Shown here: positions 17,946-26,391 of the stretch, piece after piece
Position numbering within the stretch: the stretch's first letter is position 1
Layout: every line of letters begins with the position of its first letter
Translations under genes and position numbers: made by a program
The notes under the pieces: generated by a model
What the model was told of the DNA's origin: nothing
The model's input: the letters and a program-made list of their open reading frames with translations, nothing else
Databases searched by the model: none
Source of the DNA: Phenylobacterium sp.
Lineage (GTDB): Bacteria > Pseudomonadota > Alphaproteobacteria > Caulobacterales > Caulobacteraceae
NCBI RefSeq assembly: GCF_030679875.1
Contig: NZ_JAUXSP010000005.1
Span: 1-64,000, forward strand
DNA length: 64,000 nucleotides
Direction of reading: 5' to 3'

Positions 17946-18092
17946 ATGACGAAGGACGTGAAGGTTCAGGCGGCCGGAGTGCTTCGGGACGATCTCGTCG
18001 CGTTCAAGGACGCCTGAAAGCGTGCCAAGGCCGGCGATGACTTGCAGGCACGGGTGATCGCCTGCGCGCTCATGCGAGAGACGGCGTTCTAG
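17946..18092 (+). pseudogene. Short reading frame interrupted by one TGA
   Basis: From ATG at 17946 the frame reads MTKDVKVQAAGVLRDDLVAF KDA, then TGA, then KRAKAGDDLQARVIACALMR ETAF and TAG. The sequence on both sides of the TGA is charged, helical and G+C-rich at third positions, as if one 48-residue protein had a Trp codon (TGG) changed to TGA. GGAG lies about 10 bases upstream. I do not recognise the family. It lies between the TIR-like gene and the small membrane protein, overlapping the latter's end by four bases. Confidence 0.4.
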
Positions 18093-18430
18093 CTCTGGAA
18101 ATACCCCGCCGCCCGCAACCGGCGACGGTGGGCGAGAAACAGCGTGCCGGTGCTGACGCCTAACGAGAGAGCCCAAATCAAGGCATCGGGGCTGTCCCCC
18201 CAAGCCGCCAATGCCGGCCAGGCGAGCGCCCTCTCCACCGCAAGCAAGGGCAGGAGGCTAACTCCAGCAAAAACGATGTAGCTGATGAGAGCCAGCGCCT
18301 TTGGTGGTGGGCGACGCCACTCTGCAATCTTCAGCAAGGCGCTGAAGTAGGCCCAGGCGAACGCCGCAAGCGAGGTCAGGTAGAAGGCGCCTTCTATCGC
18401 GCCGACGAGCATGGGATGGGGCGGCGACAT
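18089..18430 (-). CDS. Small multi-pass membrane protein, unknown
   Basis: The 113 residues from MSPPHPMLVGAIEG have three hydrophobic stretches: about 8-30 (AIEGAFYLTSLAAFAWAYF), 43-64 (LALISYIVFAGVSLLPLLAV) and 80-97 (LIWALSLGVSTGTLFLA), ending in a basic tail. No family is recognised. The ribosome site is weak, and an upstream ATG at 18481 in the same frame is possible. It sits in the accessory patch between xseA and gcrA. Confidence 0.55.
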   Translation of the reverse strand: MSPPHPMLVGAIEGAFYLTSLAAFAWAYFSALLKIAEWRRPPPKALALISYIVFAGVSLLPLLAVERALAWPALAAWGDSPDALIWALSLGVSTGTLFLAHRRRLRAAGYFQS

Positions 18431-18510
18431 GCAGCGTCCAATCTCAAGACCACCCGGCGCCCAAGCGGGTCTGGAACCCACCTGAGCGCCGGGCCGATCT
18501 CAGATCGTCG

Positions 18511-19020
18511 TCAGATATACCGGCGCAGGGAGCGGGCCAGGTCGGAGCCGCCGGCGCGCTTCTTGGACTGGGCCGGCTGGTAGGCCACCCGGGCGTGTTC
18601 GGTGCAGTAGGGGCCATCGCTGCAACGGCGGCCGCAGAAGGTGAAGCCGTCGCTGGACGGGTCGCCGATCGGCCACTTGCACATGTGGGCGCCCAGGGTC
18701 AGCACGGTGGCCGAACCTGGCGCCTCGTCCACATAGCGGACCGGCGCCTGGGCCGGAGCGGCGGCCTCGGCCTCCACCGGCTCGGCGATGCGGCGCGGCG
18801 CCGAAGGGGCGGCGGCGGCGGCCCGCTGGGGCCTAGGCGCCTTGAACACCGGGCGCGCCGGCTTGGACGGGATCGCCCGTCCCGACAGGCCCAGGCGATG
18901 GACCTTGCCGATCACCGCGTTGCGGGTGACGCCGCCCAGTTGTTTCGCGATCTGGCTGGCCGAAAGGCCGTCTTGCCAGAGCTTTTTGAGTGTATCGACT
19001 CGCTCGTCAGTCCAACCCAT
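18511..19020 (-). CDS. gcrA: GcrA cell-cycle regulator
   Basis: The 169 residues open with MGWTDERVDTLKKLWQDGLS, then ASQIAKQLGGVTRNAVIGKV, the GcrA DNA-binding helix-turn-helix. An Ala/Pro-rich linker follows, then a C-terminal sigma-70-binding region with CKWPIGDPSSDGFTFC and cysteine pairs. In Caulobacter GcrA binds RNA polymerase holoenzyme and activates promoters carrying CcrM-methylated GANTC sites in S phase. The ATG at 19020 gives the family length; the frame extending to 19113 lacks conservation. The 215-base divergent region upstream holds a CtrA-like site. Confidence 0.95.
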   Translation of the reverse strand: MGWTDERVDTLKKLWQDGLSASQIAKQLGGVTRNAVIGKVHRLGLSGRAIPSKPARPVFKAPRPQRAAAAAPSAPRRIAEPVEAEAAAPAQAPVRYVDEAPGSATVLTLGAHMCKWPIGDPSSDGFTFCGRRCSDGPYCTEHARVAYQPAQSKKRAGGSDLARSLRRYI

Positions 19021-19129
19021 CAGAGCCTCCCAAAACGGCCGCCTGTCTCGGTGGCCACCCCGCGCGGCCGGCCGAAACAATATCTTGTGGGGCGGGCCTT
19101 CGCCTGACCCCACGGACTACCAGATATCG

Positions 19130-19144
19130 TAAAGACTTCCTTAA
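19130..19144 (-). promoter_or_regulatory. CtrA-like binding site upstream of gcrA
   Basis: The minus strand reads TTAA-GGAAGTC-TTTA, one mismatch from the CtrA consensus TTAA-N7-TTAA. CtrA represses gcrA in Caulobacter crescentus, so the placement about 110-125 bases before the ATG fits. A DnaA-box-like CATCCACA lies at 19171-19178 but is a poor match. Confidence 0.45.
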
Positions 19145-19235
19145 GAGCCACAATAGGCGCCCCTGGTTCCATCCACAGGAACTACATATAGCGTCGGAAG
19201 GTCGCAGACTTGCAGGCTGCGCCCTGTGAGCGCAC

Positions 19236-20081
19236 ATGTGGCGCATGAACGATATGTCGCCCGTCCGCGCCGCCGAAATCTCCGCCGCTGTCCCGCCGGC
19301 GCCGCGGGCCTATCACGGCTTCAACTGGCCCGGCTTCCGCACCCTCTATCTGCGGGAGGTCAAGCGGTTCTGGAAGGTGGGGACCCAGACCCTGGGCGCG
19401 CCGGTGGTGACGTCTCTGCTGTATATGATGGTCTTCGTCGTCGCCGTCGGCGGGACGCGGCCGAATGTGGGGGGCGTGGCCTTCGCCACCTTCATCGCGC
19501 CGGGCCTGATCATGATGACCATCCTGAACAACGCCTTCGCCAATGCGTCCTCCAGCCTGCTGCAGGCCAAGGTCAATGGCCTGGTGGGGGACTTCATGAC
19601 CCCGCCGCTGACCCCGCTGGAGCATGTGGCGGGCTTTGCGCTCGGCGCGGCCACCCGGGGCCTGCTGGTCGGCGCGGTGACCTGGATCGCGGTCATGCCC
19701 TTCGCCAACCTGCCGCTCACCCACCTGTGGGCGGTGCTCTATTTCGCCGGCGTGGCCTCGATGATCCTCGGCCTGCTGGGCATCATGGCCGGCCTCTGGG
19801 CGGAGAAGTTCGACCATATGGCTGCGGTCACCAACTTCGTCATCATGCCGATGACCTTCCTGTCGGGGACCTTCTATCTGGTCGACCGGCTACCCGAGCC
19901 GTTCCGCACGGCGAGCCATTTCAACCCGTTCTTCTATCTGATCGACGGCTTCCGCTATGGCTTCATCGGCCAGGCCGAGGGCTCCCTGCTGACCGGGGTG
20001 GGCATGACGGCGGGCATCGCCATCGCCTTCGCCTGTGTCTGCCTGTGGATGTTCGAGAGCGGCTACAAGCTGAAGACCTAG
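19236..20081 (+). CDS. ABC-2 type transporter permease
   Basis: The 281-residue inner-membrane protein contains six predicted hydrophobic segments and the ABC-2 signature in the C-terminal half (FVIMPMTFLSGTFY, then FNPFFYLIDGFRYGFIGQAEGS), as in NodJ-like or YadH-like exporters. Three in-frame ATG codons (19236, 19245, 19254) compete and none has a clear ribosome site. The partner ATPase is not adjacent, which is unusual for the family. Substrate unknown. Confidence 0.88.
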   Translation: MWRMNDMSPVRAAEISAAVPPAPRAYHGFNWPGFRTLYLREVKRFWKVGTQTLGAPVVTSLLYMMVFVVAVGGTRPNVGGVAFATFIAPGLIMMTILNNAFANASSSLLQAKVNGLVGDFMTPPLTPLEHVAGFALGAATRGLLVGAVTWIAVMPFANLPLTHLWAVLYFAGVASMILGLLGIMAGLWAEKFDHMAAVTNFVIMPMTFLSGTFYLVDRLPEPFRTASHFNPFFYLIDGFRYGFIGQAEGSLLTGVGMTAGIAIAFACVCLWMFESGYKLKT

Positions 20082-20191
20082 AGCGCGTTCCGTAAAAGTG
20101 GACTCCGGTTTTACGGTTGAAACGCGCTCCAACCTTGGACTCTGGAGCGTGAGGCGCTCCGACGGTTCCATCTGATTGCATCACGCTCTAG
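20078..20191. repeat. Palindromic intergenic repeat element
   Basis: A 114-base element is bounded by 8-base inverted ends CTAGAGCG and CGCTCTAG and overlaps the TAG stop of the permease. Inside are nested stems: GAGCGCGTT near 20081 pairs with AACGCGCTC near 20130, and GTAAAA pairs with TTTTAC. The last 32 bases (20161-20192) recur at 23588-23619 with four differences. It looks like a non-autonomous, MITE-like dispersed repeat. Confidence 0.65.
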
Positions 20192-20338
20192 GGGCTGGTC
20201 GCCGGGACACAGGCTCGGGCCCGTCTTGCCGCGCCCCCGCGAAGTCATTGACAGAGCGCCGTTCGCGCCGGAAAACATCGAGCCTTCCAGTCCCCGTCGC
20301 CCGGCGTGCGGGGACGTTTCCTTTGGAGGCCTCCTCCC

Positions 20339-21571
20339 GTGACTGAAAAGACCGCGACGTCCGCCGCGACCGTTCCCAGCGACCACATCATGGGCGTGTA
20401 CAACCGCGCTCCGCTGGCGTTCGAGCGAGGCGAGGGCGCGCGACTGTTCACGGCGGACGGCGAGGCCTATCTGGACTGCATGGCCGGCATTGCGGTGAAC
20501 GCGCTGGGCCACGCCCATCCGCGTCTGGTCCAGGTCCTGAAGGACCAGGCCGAGAAGCTCTGGCACGTCTCCAACATCTTCAAGATCCCGGGGCAGGAGG
20601 CGCTGGCCAAGCGCCTGTGCGCCGAGACCTTCGCCGATGTGGTGTTCTTCACCAACTCCGGGGCCGAGGCCGTGGAATGCGCCATCAAGACGGCGCGGAA
20701 GTATCACTGGGCGCGGGGCAATCCTGAGCGGGTCGACATCATCGGCTTCGAAGGCTCCTTCCACGGGCGCACCGTGGCTGCGGTCAACGCCTCGGGCAAT
20801 CCGTCCTATCTGGAGGGTTTTGGTCCGCCTCTGCCGGGCTTTGTCCACCTGCCCTACGGCGACCACGACGCCCTGCGCGCCGCCATCGGCCCGACCACGG
20901 CGGCGATCCTCATCGAACCGGTCCAGGGGGAGGGCGGCGCCCGCTCCCTGCCCGTGGCCTGCATGAAGGGCCTGCGCCAGCTCTGCGACGAGCAGGGCAT
21001 CCTGCTGATCTATGACGAGATCCAGTGCGGTCTGGGCCGTACCGGCCGCCTGTTCGCCCATGACTGGGCCGAGGGCGAGGGCGATCCCGACATCATGTGC
21101 GTGGCCAAGGCCCTGGGCGGCGGCTTCCCCGTCGGCGCCTGCCTGGCCACCATCGAAGCCGGGGCGGCCATGAGCGTCGGCTCCCACGGCTCGACCTATG
21201 GCGGCAATCCGCTGGCCATGGCGGTCGGCGAGGCGGCCCTGGACGAGCTGGCCAAGCCAGAACTCCTGGCCCATGTCCGCGATGTGGCTGGCTATTTCAA
21301 CCAGCAGATCGCCGGCCTGAAGGACCGCTATCCCGACGTGGTGGCCGATGTCCGCGGCAAGGGCCTGCTGATCGGCGTCAAGCTGGTCACCCCCAATCGC
21401 GAGTTCATGCAGCACGCCCGCGACGAGCACCTGCTGATCGCAGGCGGCGGGGACAATTGCGTTCGTCTGCTGCCGCCGCTGAACCTCACCCTGGGCGAGG
21501 CCCGCGAGGCGGTCGAGCGTTTCGAACGCGCCTGTGACCGGGCCCGCGCCAAGGCCCGCGCGGCGGCCTGA
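20339..21571 (+). CDS. argD: Acetylornithine/succinyldiaminopimelate aminotransferase
   Basis: The 410-residue class III PLP aminotransferase carries FTNSGAEAVECAIKTARKYH, the IYDEIQCGLGRTG aspartate motif and the Schiff-base lysine in VAKALGGGFPVGA. It transfers the amino group to N-acetylglutamate semialdehyde in arginine synthesis and may serve lysine synthesis too. I use GTG at 20339, with GGAGG ten bases upstream; the 11 codons before it precede the ribosome site. argF follows after 111 bases. Confidence 0.95.
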   Translation: MTEKTATSAATVPSDHIMGVYNRAPLAFERGEGARLFTADGEAYLDCMAGIAVNALGHAHPRLVQVLKDQAEKLWHVSNIFKIPGQEALAKRLCAETFADVVFFTNSGAEAVECAIKTARKYHWARGNPERVDIIGFEGSFHGRTVAAVNASGNPSYLEGFGPPLPGFVHLPYGDHDALRAAIGPTTAAILIEPVQGEGGARSLPVACMKGLRQLCDEQGILLIYDEIQCGLGRTGRLFAHDWAEGEGDPDIMCVAKALGGGFPVGACLATIEAGAAMSVGSHGSTYGGNPLAMAVGEAALDELAKPELLAHVRDVAGYFNQQIAGLKDRYPDVVADVRGKGLLIGVKLVTPNREFMQHARDEHLLIAGGGDNCVRLLPPLNLTLGEAREAVERFERACDRARAKARAAA

Positions 21572-21613
21572 TCTCCTTCACGCCCGGCCATGGGTCGGGA
21601 CTCAGCAATCAAG

Positions 21614-21665
21614 GACCCCGCGCTCAGCTCGCGTCACTTCGGATTTCCGGCGCAAGCGCGGGGTC
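21614..21665 (+). other. Inverted repeat in the argF leader
   Basis: GACCCCGCGC (21614-21623) and GCGCGGGGTC (21656-21665) are a perfect 10-base inverted repeat spaced by 32 bases, ending 17 bases before the argF ATG. A hairpin here could act as a leader structure or attenuating fold between argD and argF. No T run follows, so it is not a classic terminator. Confidence 0.4.
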
Positions 21666-21682
21666 GTCGGGATTTCCCTTCG

Positions 21683-22618
21683 ATGACCTCCCCTCCGAGA
21701 CACTTTCTCGACCTCTGGCGGATGGAGTCCGCTGACCTGCGCGCCATCCTGGATGACGCCCGGGCCCGCAAGGCCGCCCGCGCCGGCTGGCCCAAGGGCC
21801 AGGTGGACGCCGACGCCCCGGCCCGCGACCGGGTGCTGGCCATGATCTTCGAGAAGCACTCCACCCGCACCCGCTTCTCGTTTGACGCCGCTATGCGCCA
21901 GCTGGGCGGCGATGTGATCATCTCCACCTCGGCCGACATGCAACTGGGTCGCGGGGAGCCCATCGAGGACACCGCCAAGGTGCTCTCGCGGATGGTCGAC
22001 GCGATCATGATCCGGGCCAACACCCATGAGGACCTGGAGCGCCTGGCGCTGGCCGCCACCGTGCCGGTGATCAACGGCCTGACCGACAAGAGCCATCCCT
22101 GCCAGATTCTGGCCGACCTGCTGACCTTCGAAGAGCATCTGGGCCCTGTGAAGGGCCGCACCCTGGCCTGGGTGGGGGACGGCAACAATGTCTGCGCCAG
22201 CTTCATCCATGCGGCGGTCAAGTTCGGCTTCAAGCTCAACATCGCCTGTCCCACCGTCTATCACCCGGACCTGACCGACCTCGCCCGGGCCTCGGAGATG
22301 CAGGGGCAGGTGGTGATGACCGACGATCCCCGGGCCGCGGTCCGCGGCGCCGACTGCGTGATCACCGACACCTGGGTCTCCATGGGCGACACCGACCACG
22401 ACGCGCGCCTGGCGGCGTTCGAGCCCTATCAGGTGGACGCCGAGCTGATGGATCTGGCGGCCAAGGACGGCATCTTCCTCCACTGCCTGCCCGCCCACCG
22501 CGGCGAGGAAGTGACCGACGCCGTGATGGATGGCCCACGCTCGAAGATCTGGGACGAGGCGGAAAACCGCATCCACGCCCAGAAGTCGATCCTGGCCTGG
22601 TGCTTCGGGGCGATCTGA
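21683..22618 (+). CDS. argF: Ornithine carbamoyltransferase
   Basis: The 311 residues carry the carbamoyl-phosphate site STRTRFSFD, the [11 protein letters not shown] motif and the ornithine-loop motif [11 protein letters not shown], all diagnostic of OTCase. It makes citrulline from ornithine and carbamoyl phosphate in the cytoplasm. The ATG at 21683 gives the standard N-terminus ([20 protein letters not shown]). It follows argD and precedes hslO by 56 bases, the order known from Caulobacter. Confidence 0.96.
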   Translation: MTSPPRHFLDLWRMESADLRAILDDARARKAARAGWPKGQVDADAPARDRVLAMIFEKHSTRTRFSFDAAMRQLGGDVIISTSADMQLGRGEPIEDTAKVLSRMVDAIMIRANTHEDLERLALAATVPVINGLTDKSHPCQILADLLTFEEHLGPVKGRTLAWVGDGNNVCASFIHAAVKFGFKLNIACPTVYHPDLTDLARASEMQGQVVMTDDPRAAVRGADCVITDTWVSMGDTDHDARLAAFEPYQVDAELMDLAAKDGIFLHCLPAHRGEEVTDAVMDGPRSKIWDEAENRIHAQKSILAWCFGAI

Positions 22619-22674
22619 GGCCGCAGAGACCGGGGGCTCGCAATCGGACCGGCTGGTCCCTATATGGCGACCCC

Positions 22675-23601
22675 ATGTCCCAGAACCCGCTCCCCATCCC
22701 CGACGACGTCGTCGGCCCGTTCCAGATCGAGGACGCCGCGGTCCGTGGCCGCCTCGTGCGCATGGGTCCGGCCATCGACGAGATCCTGGCCGCCCACGCC
22801 TATCCCGAGGCCGTCGCCAACCTGCTGGGCGAAACCTGCGCCCTGGCCGCCCTTGTGGGCTCGGCGCTGAAGTTCGAGGGCCGGCTGATCGTCCAGGCGC
22901 AAGGGGAGGGACCCGTGCGTTATGTGGTCGCCGACTACGACACGGCGGGCCACCTGCGGGGCTATTGCCGGTTTGACGCCGACGCGGTGGCTGAGGCCTC
23001 GCAGGGCTTCGTGCGCCCTGGGGCCAAGACGCTGCTGGGGGGCGGGGTCTTCATCATGACCGTCGACCAGGGCCCCGACATGGACCGCTACCAGGGGGTG
23101 ACCGCCATCGAGGGCGAGACCCTGGCCCTGTGCGCCGAGCAGTATTTCGCCCAGTCCGAACAGACCCCCACAAGGGTCCGGCTGGCGGTCGGTCAGGCTG
23201 ACGTCGGCGAGGGCCTGCGCTGGCGGGCCGGCGGCATGCTGATCCAGAACGTGGCCGAGGATCAGGCCCGGGGCTCCACCGAGGAGGCCTGGACCCGCAG
23301 CCAGGCCTTCTTCGAGACCATCGGCGAGGACGAACTGCTGGACCCCAGCATTTCCGGCCAGACCCTGCTGTTCCGCCTGTTCCATGAGGACGGCGTCCGG
23401 GTGTTCGAGGACCAGGCGCTGAGCGCGGTCTGTCGCTGCTCGGAAGAGCGCATCCGCGGCGTCCTGGCCTCGTTCGAGGCTGACGAGCGCGCCGATATGG
23501 TCGAGACGGATGGCAGGATCCACGTCACCTGTGAGTACTGCGCCAAGACCTATCGGCTTGAGCCCGAGAGCCTGATTCAACGATCAGACGGTTCGGTCTG
23601 A
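22675..23601 (+). CDS. hslO: Hsp33 redox-regulated holdase chaperone
   Basis: The 308 residues end with the zinc-binding redox switch CRC (in AVCRCSEERI) and CEYC (in VTCEYCAKTY), where disulfide formation activates the chaperone under oxidative stress. The body contains the Hsp33 core (LVGSALKFEGRLIVQAQGEGPVR, split across the fold). ATG at 22675 is preferred on length. Its last codons are written within a dispersed repeat shared with 20161-20192, so the C-terminal tail SDGSV is repeat-derived. Confidence 0.94.
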   Translation: MSQNPLPIPDDVVGPFQIEDAAVRGRLVRMGPAIDEILAAHAYPEAVANLLGETCALAALVGSALKFEGRLIVQAQGEGPVRYVVADYDTAGHLRGYCRFDADAVAEASQGFVRPGAKTLLGGGVFIMTVDQGPDMDRYQGVTAIEGETLALCAEQYFAQSEQTPTRVRLAVGQADVGEGLRWRAGGMLIQNVAEDQARGSTEEAWTRSQAFFETIGEDELLDPSISGQTLLFRLFHEDGVRVFEDQALSAVCRCSEERIRGVLASFEADERADMVETDGRIHVTCEYCAKTYRLEPESLIQRSDGSV

Positions 23602-23619
23602 TCGCATCAGGCTCTAGGC
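23582..23619. repeat. Second copy of the 32-base repeat, with bidirectional hairpin
   Basis: Bases 23588-23619 match 20161-20192 at 28 of 32 positions. Within 23582-23603, GATCAGAC and GTCTGATC form a perfect 8-bp stem around GGTTCG. It lies exactly between the convergent hslO and metZ genes and overlaps both ends, so it may serve as a bidirectional transcription end, although no T run is present. Confidence 0.6.
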
Positions 23620-24798
23620 CTGATCCAGGGCCCGCTCTACGTCGCGCTGCAGATCGCGGTCGTTCTCCAGGCCCACGCTCATCCGCACCCAGCCCTCGGT
23701 AAGCCCGATGGACTCCCGCTCGGCCGCCGGCATCGACCGGTGGGTGGTGGTGCAGGGATGGGTGGCCATGGACTTGGCGTCGCCCAGATTGTTGGAGATG
23801 TCGACGATCTGCAGGGCGTCCAGGAACCGCCAGGCCGCCTCACGGCTGCCCAGGTCAAAGGCCAGCACATTGCCGCCGCCGGTCATCTGGTTGGCGATGA
23901 TGGCCGCCTGGGGGTGATCGGGACGGCCGCAATAGACGGTCTGGCGCACCTTGCTGTGGGCGGCCACGGCGTTGGCCACATGGGCGGCGTTGTCGCTCTG
24001 GCGGCGGACCCTAAGGTCCAGGGTCTCCAGGCCCTTCAGCAGAACCCAGGCGTTGAAGGGCGACAGGGCCGGTCCGGTATGGCGCAGGATGTCCTTGTAG
24101 GACTCCAGCATCAGCTCTTCGCCGCCCAGGATGGCGCCGCCCAGGACCCGGCCCTGGCCGTCAATATGCTTGGTGGCCGAATAGACGACGATGTCGGCGC
24201 CCAGAGCCAGGGGCTTCTGGAAGATCGGCGTGGCGAAGACATTGTCCACCACGAGCTTCGCGCCGCAGGCCTTGGCGATGTCGGCGACCGCGCCGATGGG
24301 GGTCACCTCAAGCAGCGGATTGGCCGGGCTCTCCACCAGGAAACACTTGGTGTTGTCCCGCACGGCGGCTTTCCAGGCTTCCGGATCGACGGCGTCCACA
24401 TAGGTCACCTCGACGCCGAACCGGGGCATCCACTCCGACAGGATCCAGCGGCAGGAGCCGAACAGGGCGCGGCCGGCCACCATGTGGTCGCCCGCCCGCA
24501 CCAGACCGGTCAGGGCCACATGCACCGCTGACATTCCAGACGCCGTGGCGCGGCAGAGGTCGGCGCCCTCCAGCAGGGCCAGCCGGTCCTCGAACATCTG
24601 CGTCGTCGGGTTGCCGAAGCGCTGGTAGATGAAGCCCGGCGCGTCGCCGGCGAACCGGGCGTCGGCGGCCGCGGCGCTGTCATAGGCGAAGCTCTGGGTC
24701 AGGAAGAGGGCCTCGGAAATCTCCCCATAGGCTGTGCGGGCCATGCCGCCCCGGACCAGTTTGGTCTCCAGGTTCCAGTCGCGCGGATCTTCGGCCAT
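23614..24798 (-). CDS. metZ: O-succinylhomoserine sulfhydrylase
   Basis: The 394-residue Cys/Met-metabolism PLP enzyme has SGMSAVHVAL, the PANPLLEV motif and the Schiff-base lysine in YSATKHIDGQGRVLGG. MetZ uses sulfide and O-succinylhomoserine to make homocysteine. The ATG at 24798 has GGAGGAG five bases upstream; an ATG six codons earlier lies before that site. A cystathionine gamma-synthase role is possible for close relatives. It is divergent from the dCTP deaminase gene. Confidence 0.88.
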   Translation of the reverse strand: MAEDPRDWNLETKLVRGGMARTAYGEISEALFLTQSFAYDSAAAADARFAGDAPGFIYQRFGNPTTQMFEDRLALLEGADLCRATASGMSAVHVALTGLVRAGDHMVAGRALFGSCRWILSEWMPRFGVEVTYVDAVDPEAWKAAVRDNTKCFLVESPANPLLEVTPIGAVADIAKACGAKLVVDNVFATPIFQKPLALGADIVVYSATKHIDGQGRVLGGAILGGEELMLESYKDILRHTGPALSPFNAWVLLKGLETLDLRVRRQSDNAAHVANAVAAHSKVRQTVYCGRPDHPQAAIIANQMTGGGNVLAFDLGSREAAWRFLDALQIVDISNNLGDAKSMATHPCTTTHRSMPAAERESIGLTEGWVRMSVGLENDRDLQRDVERALDQA

Positions 24799-24922
24799 GG
24801 GGGCTCCTCCCGGCATGCAAGCTCGGAGTGCGCATCAACCGCCTCAGGGCTTGACGGTCAAGGGCTCCGGCGCGACGTCTCGGCGCTTGTCAGACTCAAG
24901 GCCAGCGGCGAGTGTCCCAGCG

Positions 24923-25945
24923 ATGAATGACGCCCTGCTTTCGCCCGGCATCCTGCCCTGCCAGGCCATCGACGCCCTGGTCGCCCAGGGCGCCATCACC
25001 AGCGCCAGCCCCTTCGATCTTGACCAGGTCCAGCCCGCCAGCCTCGACCTGCGCCTGGGCGCCCGGGCCTGGCGGGTGCGGGCCTCTTTCCTGCCGGGCC
25101 TGGGGCGCAAGGTCGCCCAGCGGCTCGAGGATGTGGCCATGCACGAGCTCGACCTCGCCCGCGGCGCGGTGCTGGAAAAGGGCTGCGTCTATATCGCCGA
25201 GCTTCAGGAGGCCCTGGCCCTGCCGGCCGGGGTGTCGGCGCGGGCCAATCCCAAGAGCTCGACCGGCCGGGTGGACGTCTTCGTCCGCCTGCTCACCGAC
25301 CATGGGGCGGCCTTCGACGACGTGGCCGAGGGCTATGTCGGACCGATCTATATGGAGATCGCCCCCCAGACCTTCTCCATCCTGGTGCGCACCGGCACCC
25401 GGCTCAATCAGCTGCGGCTGAAGCGCGGGGCGCCGCCCAAGCTTGATTTGCGCAGCGTCGGCGTCGACCTGACCGAAGGGGTGGCCGGTTTTCGCGCCCG
25501 GCGCCATGCCGGGGTCATCGACATGGACAAGGAAGACGGCCACGACCCCCGGGACTTCTGGGAGCCCCTGGTCCCCCGCCACGGAGAGCTGCTGCTCGAT
25601 CCCGGCGAGTTCTACATCCTGGCCTCGAAGGAGGCCGTGGAGATCCCCGTCCTGCAGGCCGCCGAAATGACCCCAATTGACCCCTCTGTGGGGGAGTTTC
25701 GGGTGCATTATGCGGGGTTTTTCGACCCCGGTTTCGGCACCGAGGAGGCCGGCGGCCAGGGTTCCCGCGGGGTGCTGGAAGTCCGCAGCCACGAGACCCC
25801 CTTCCTGCTGGAGGACGGCCAGACCGTGGCGCGCCTGGTCTATGAGCCGCTGACCGAAAAGCCCGCCCGGCTCTATGGAGAGGGCGGCTCCCACTACCAG
25901 CGCCAGGGGCTGAAGCTGTCGAAACACTTCCGCCCCTGGGGCTGA
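24923..25945 (+). CDS. dcd: 2'-Deoxycytidine 5'-triphosphate deaminase, long form
   Basis: The 340 residues contain the dUTPase/dCTP-deaminase motifs: QPASLDLRLGARAWRV at the start, the ANPKSSTGRVDVFVRLL segment with catalytic SS-GR, and GYVGPIYMEI. Alphaproteobacteria often carry this double-length form, about 180 residues longer than the E. coli enzyme, with the second half repeating a beta domain (REF-like LDPGEFYILASKE). It deaminates dCTP to dUTP for dTTP supply. Start chosen at MNDALLSPG. Confidence 0.9.
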   Translation: MNDALLSPGILPCQAIDALVAQGAITSASPFDLDQVQPASLDLRLGARAWRVRASFLPGLGRKVAQRLEDVAMHELDLARGAVLEKGCVYIAELQEALALPAGVSARANPKSSTGRVDVFVRLLTDHGAAFDDVAEGYVGPIYMEIAPQTFSILVRTGTRLNQLRLKRGAPPKLDLRSVGVDLTEGVAGFRARRHAGVIDMDKEDGHDPRDFWEPLVPRHGELLLDPGEFYILASKEAVEIPVLQAAEMTPIDPSVGEFRVHYAGFFDPGFGTEEAGGQGSRGVLEVRSHETPFLLEDGQTVARLVYEPLTEKPARLYGEGGSHYQRQGLKLSKHFRPWG

Positions 25946-25955
25946 GCAGGCGGCC

Positions 25956-26321
25956 TTAGCCCATCTTGAAGACGCAGAGCTTGTTGCCGTCCAGGTCGCG
26001 GAAATAGGCGCCATAGAAGTTGGGGATGCGGATGCCCGGCGCGCCCTCGTCGACGGCGCCGGTCTTCAGGGCCAGGCTGTGGATCTCGTCCACCAGCTCC
26101 CGCGACGGGGCCGCCAAGGCCACCATCGTCCCGTTGCCGGGGCTGGGCGCCTCACCGTCATAGGGGGCGCAGACGCTGAGCATGGGTCCCGCCCCATTGG
26201 AATAGCCCTGCATCCGGTCGCTGCCGAAGGCCGGCTTGGCGCCCAGGGGGCCAAGCAAGGTGCTGTAAAAGCTCTTGGCCCGCTCCAGGTCGCTGACGCC
26301 CAGTGTGACATAGCCGATCAT
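25956..26321 (-). CDS. VOC-family (glyoxalase/bleomycin resistance-like) protein
   Basis: The 121 residues form one VOC repeat pair: IGYVTLGVSDLERAKSFYST at the start, the middle GTMVALAAPSRELVDEIHS, and the C-terminal PNFYGAYFRDLDGNKLCVF with the metal-ligand glutamate position replaced by DGNKL. Such proteins bind small metabolites or antibiotics with a metal. Substrate unknown; it converges with dcd. Confidence 0.85.
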   Translation of the reverse strand: MIGYVTLGVSDLERAKSFYSTLLGPLGAKPAFGSDRMQGYSNGAGPMLSVCAPYDGEAPSPGNGTMVALAAPSRELVDEIHSLALKTGAVDEGAPGIRIPNFYGAYFRDLDGNKLCVFKMG

Positions 26322-26391
26322 CGTTAGGTCCTCCCCGTTTCTGACAGGCCATAGCCTAGCCCGGCTGACGGACGGGGAAGCAAGCCGTTCC

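Noticed and set aside
17840-18040. 66-codon plus-strand frame in the accessory patch
   Set aside because: It overlaps the better-supported broken frame at 17946 in a different phase and ends in low-complexity Arg/Gly/Ser sequence.
20111-21430. 439-codon minus-strand frame across argD
   Set aside because: It lies antisense to a clear argD with catalytic motifs and shows no domain of its own.
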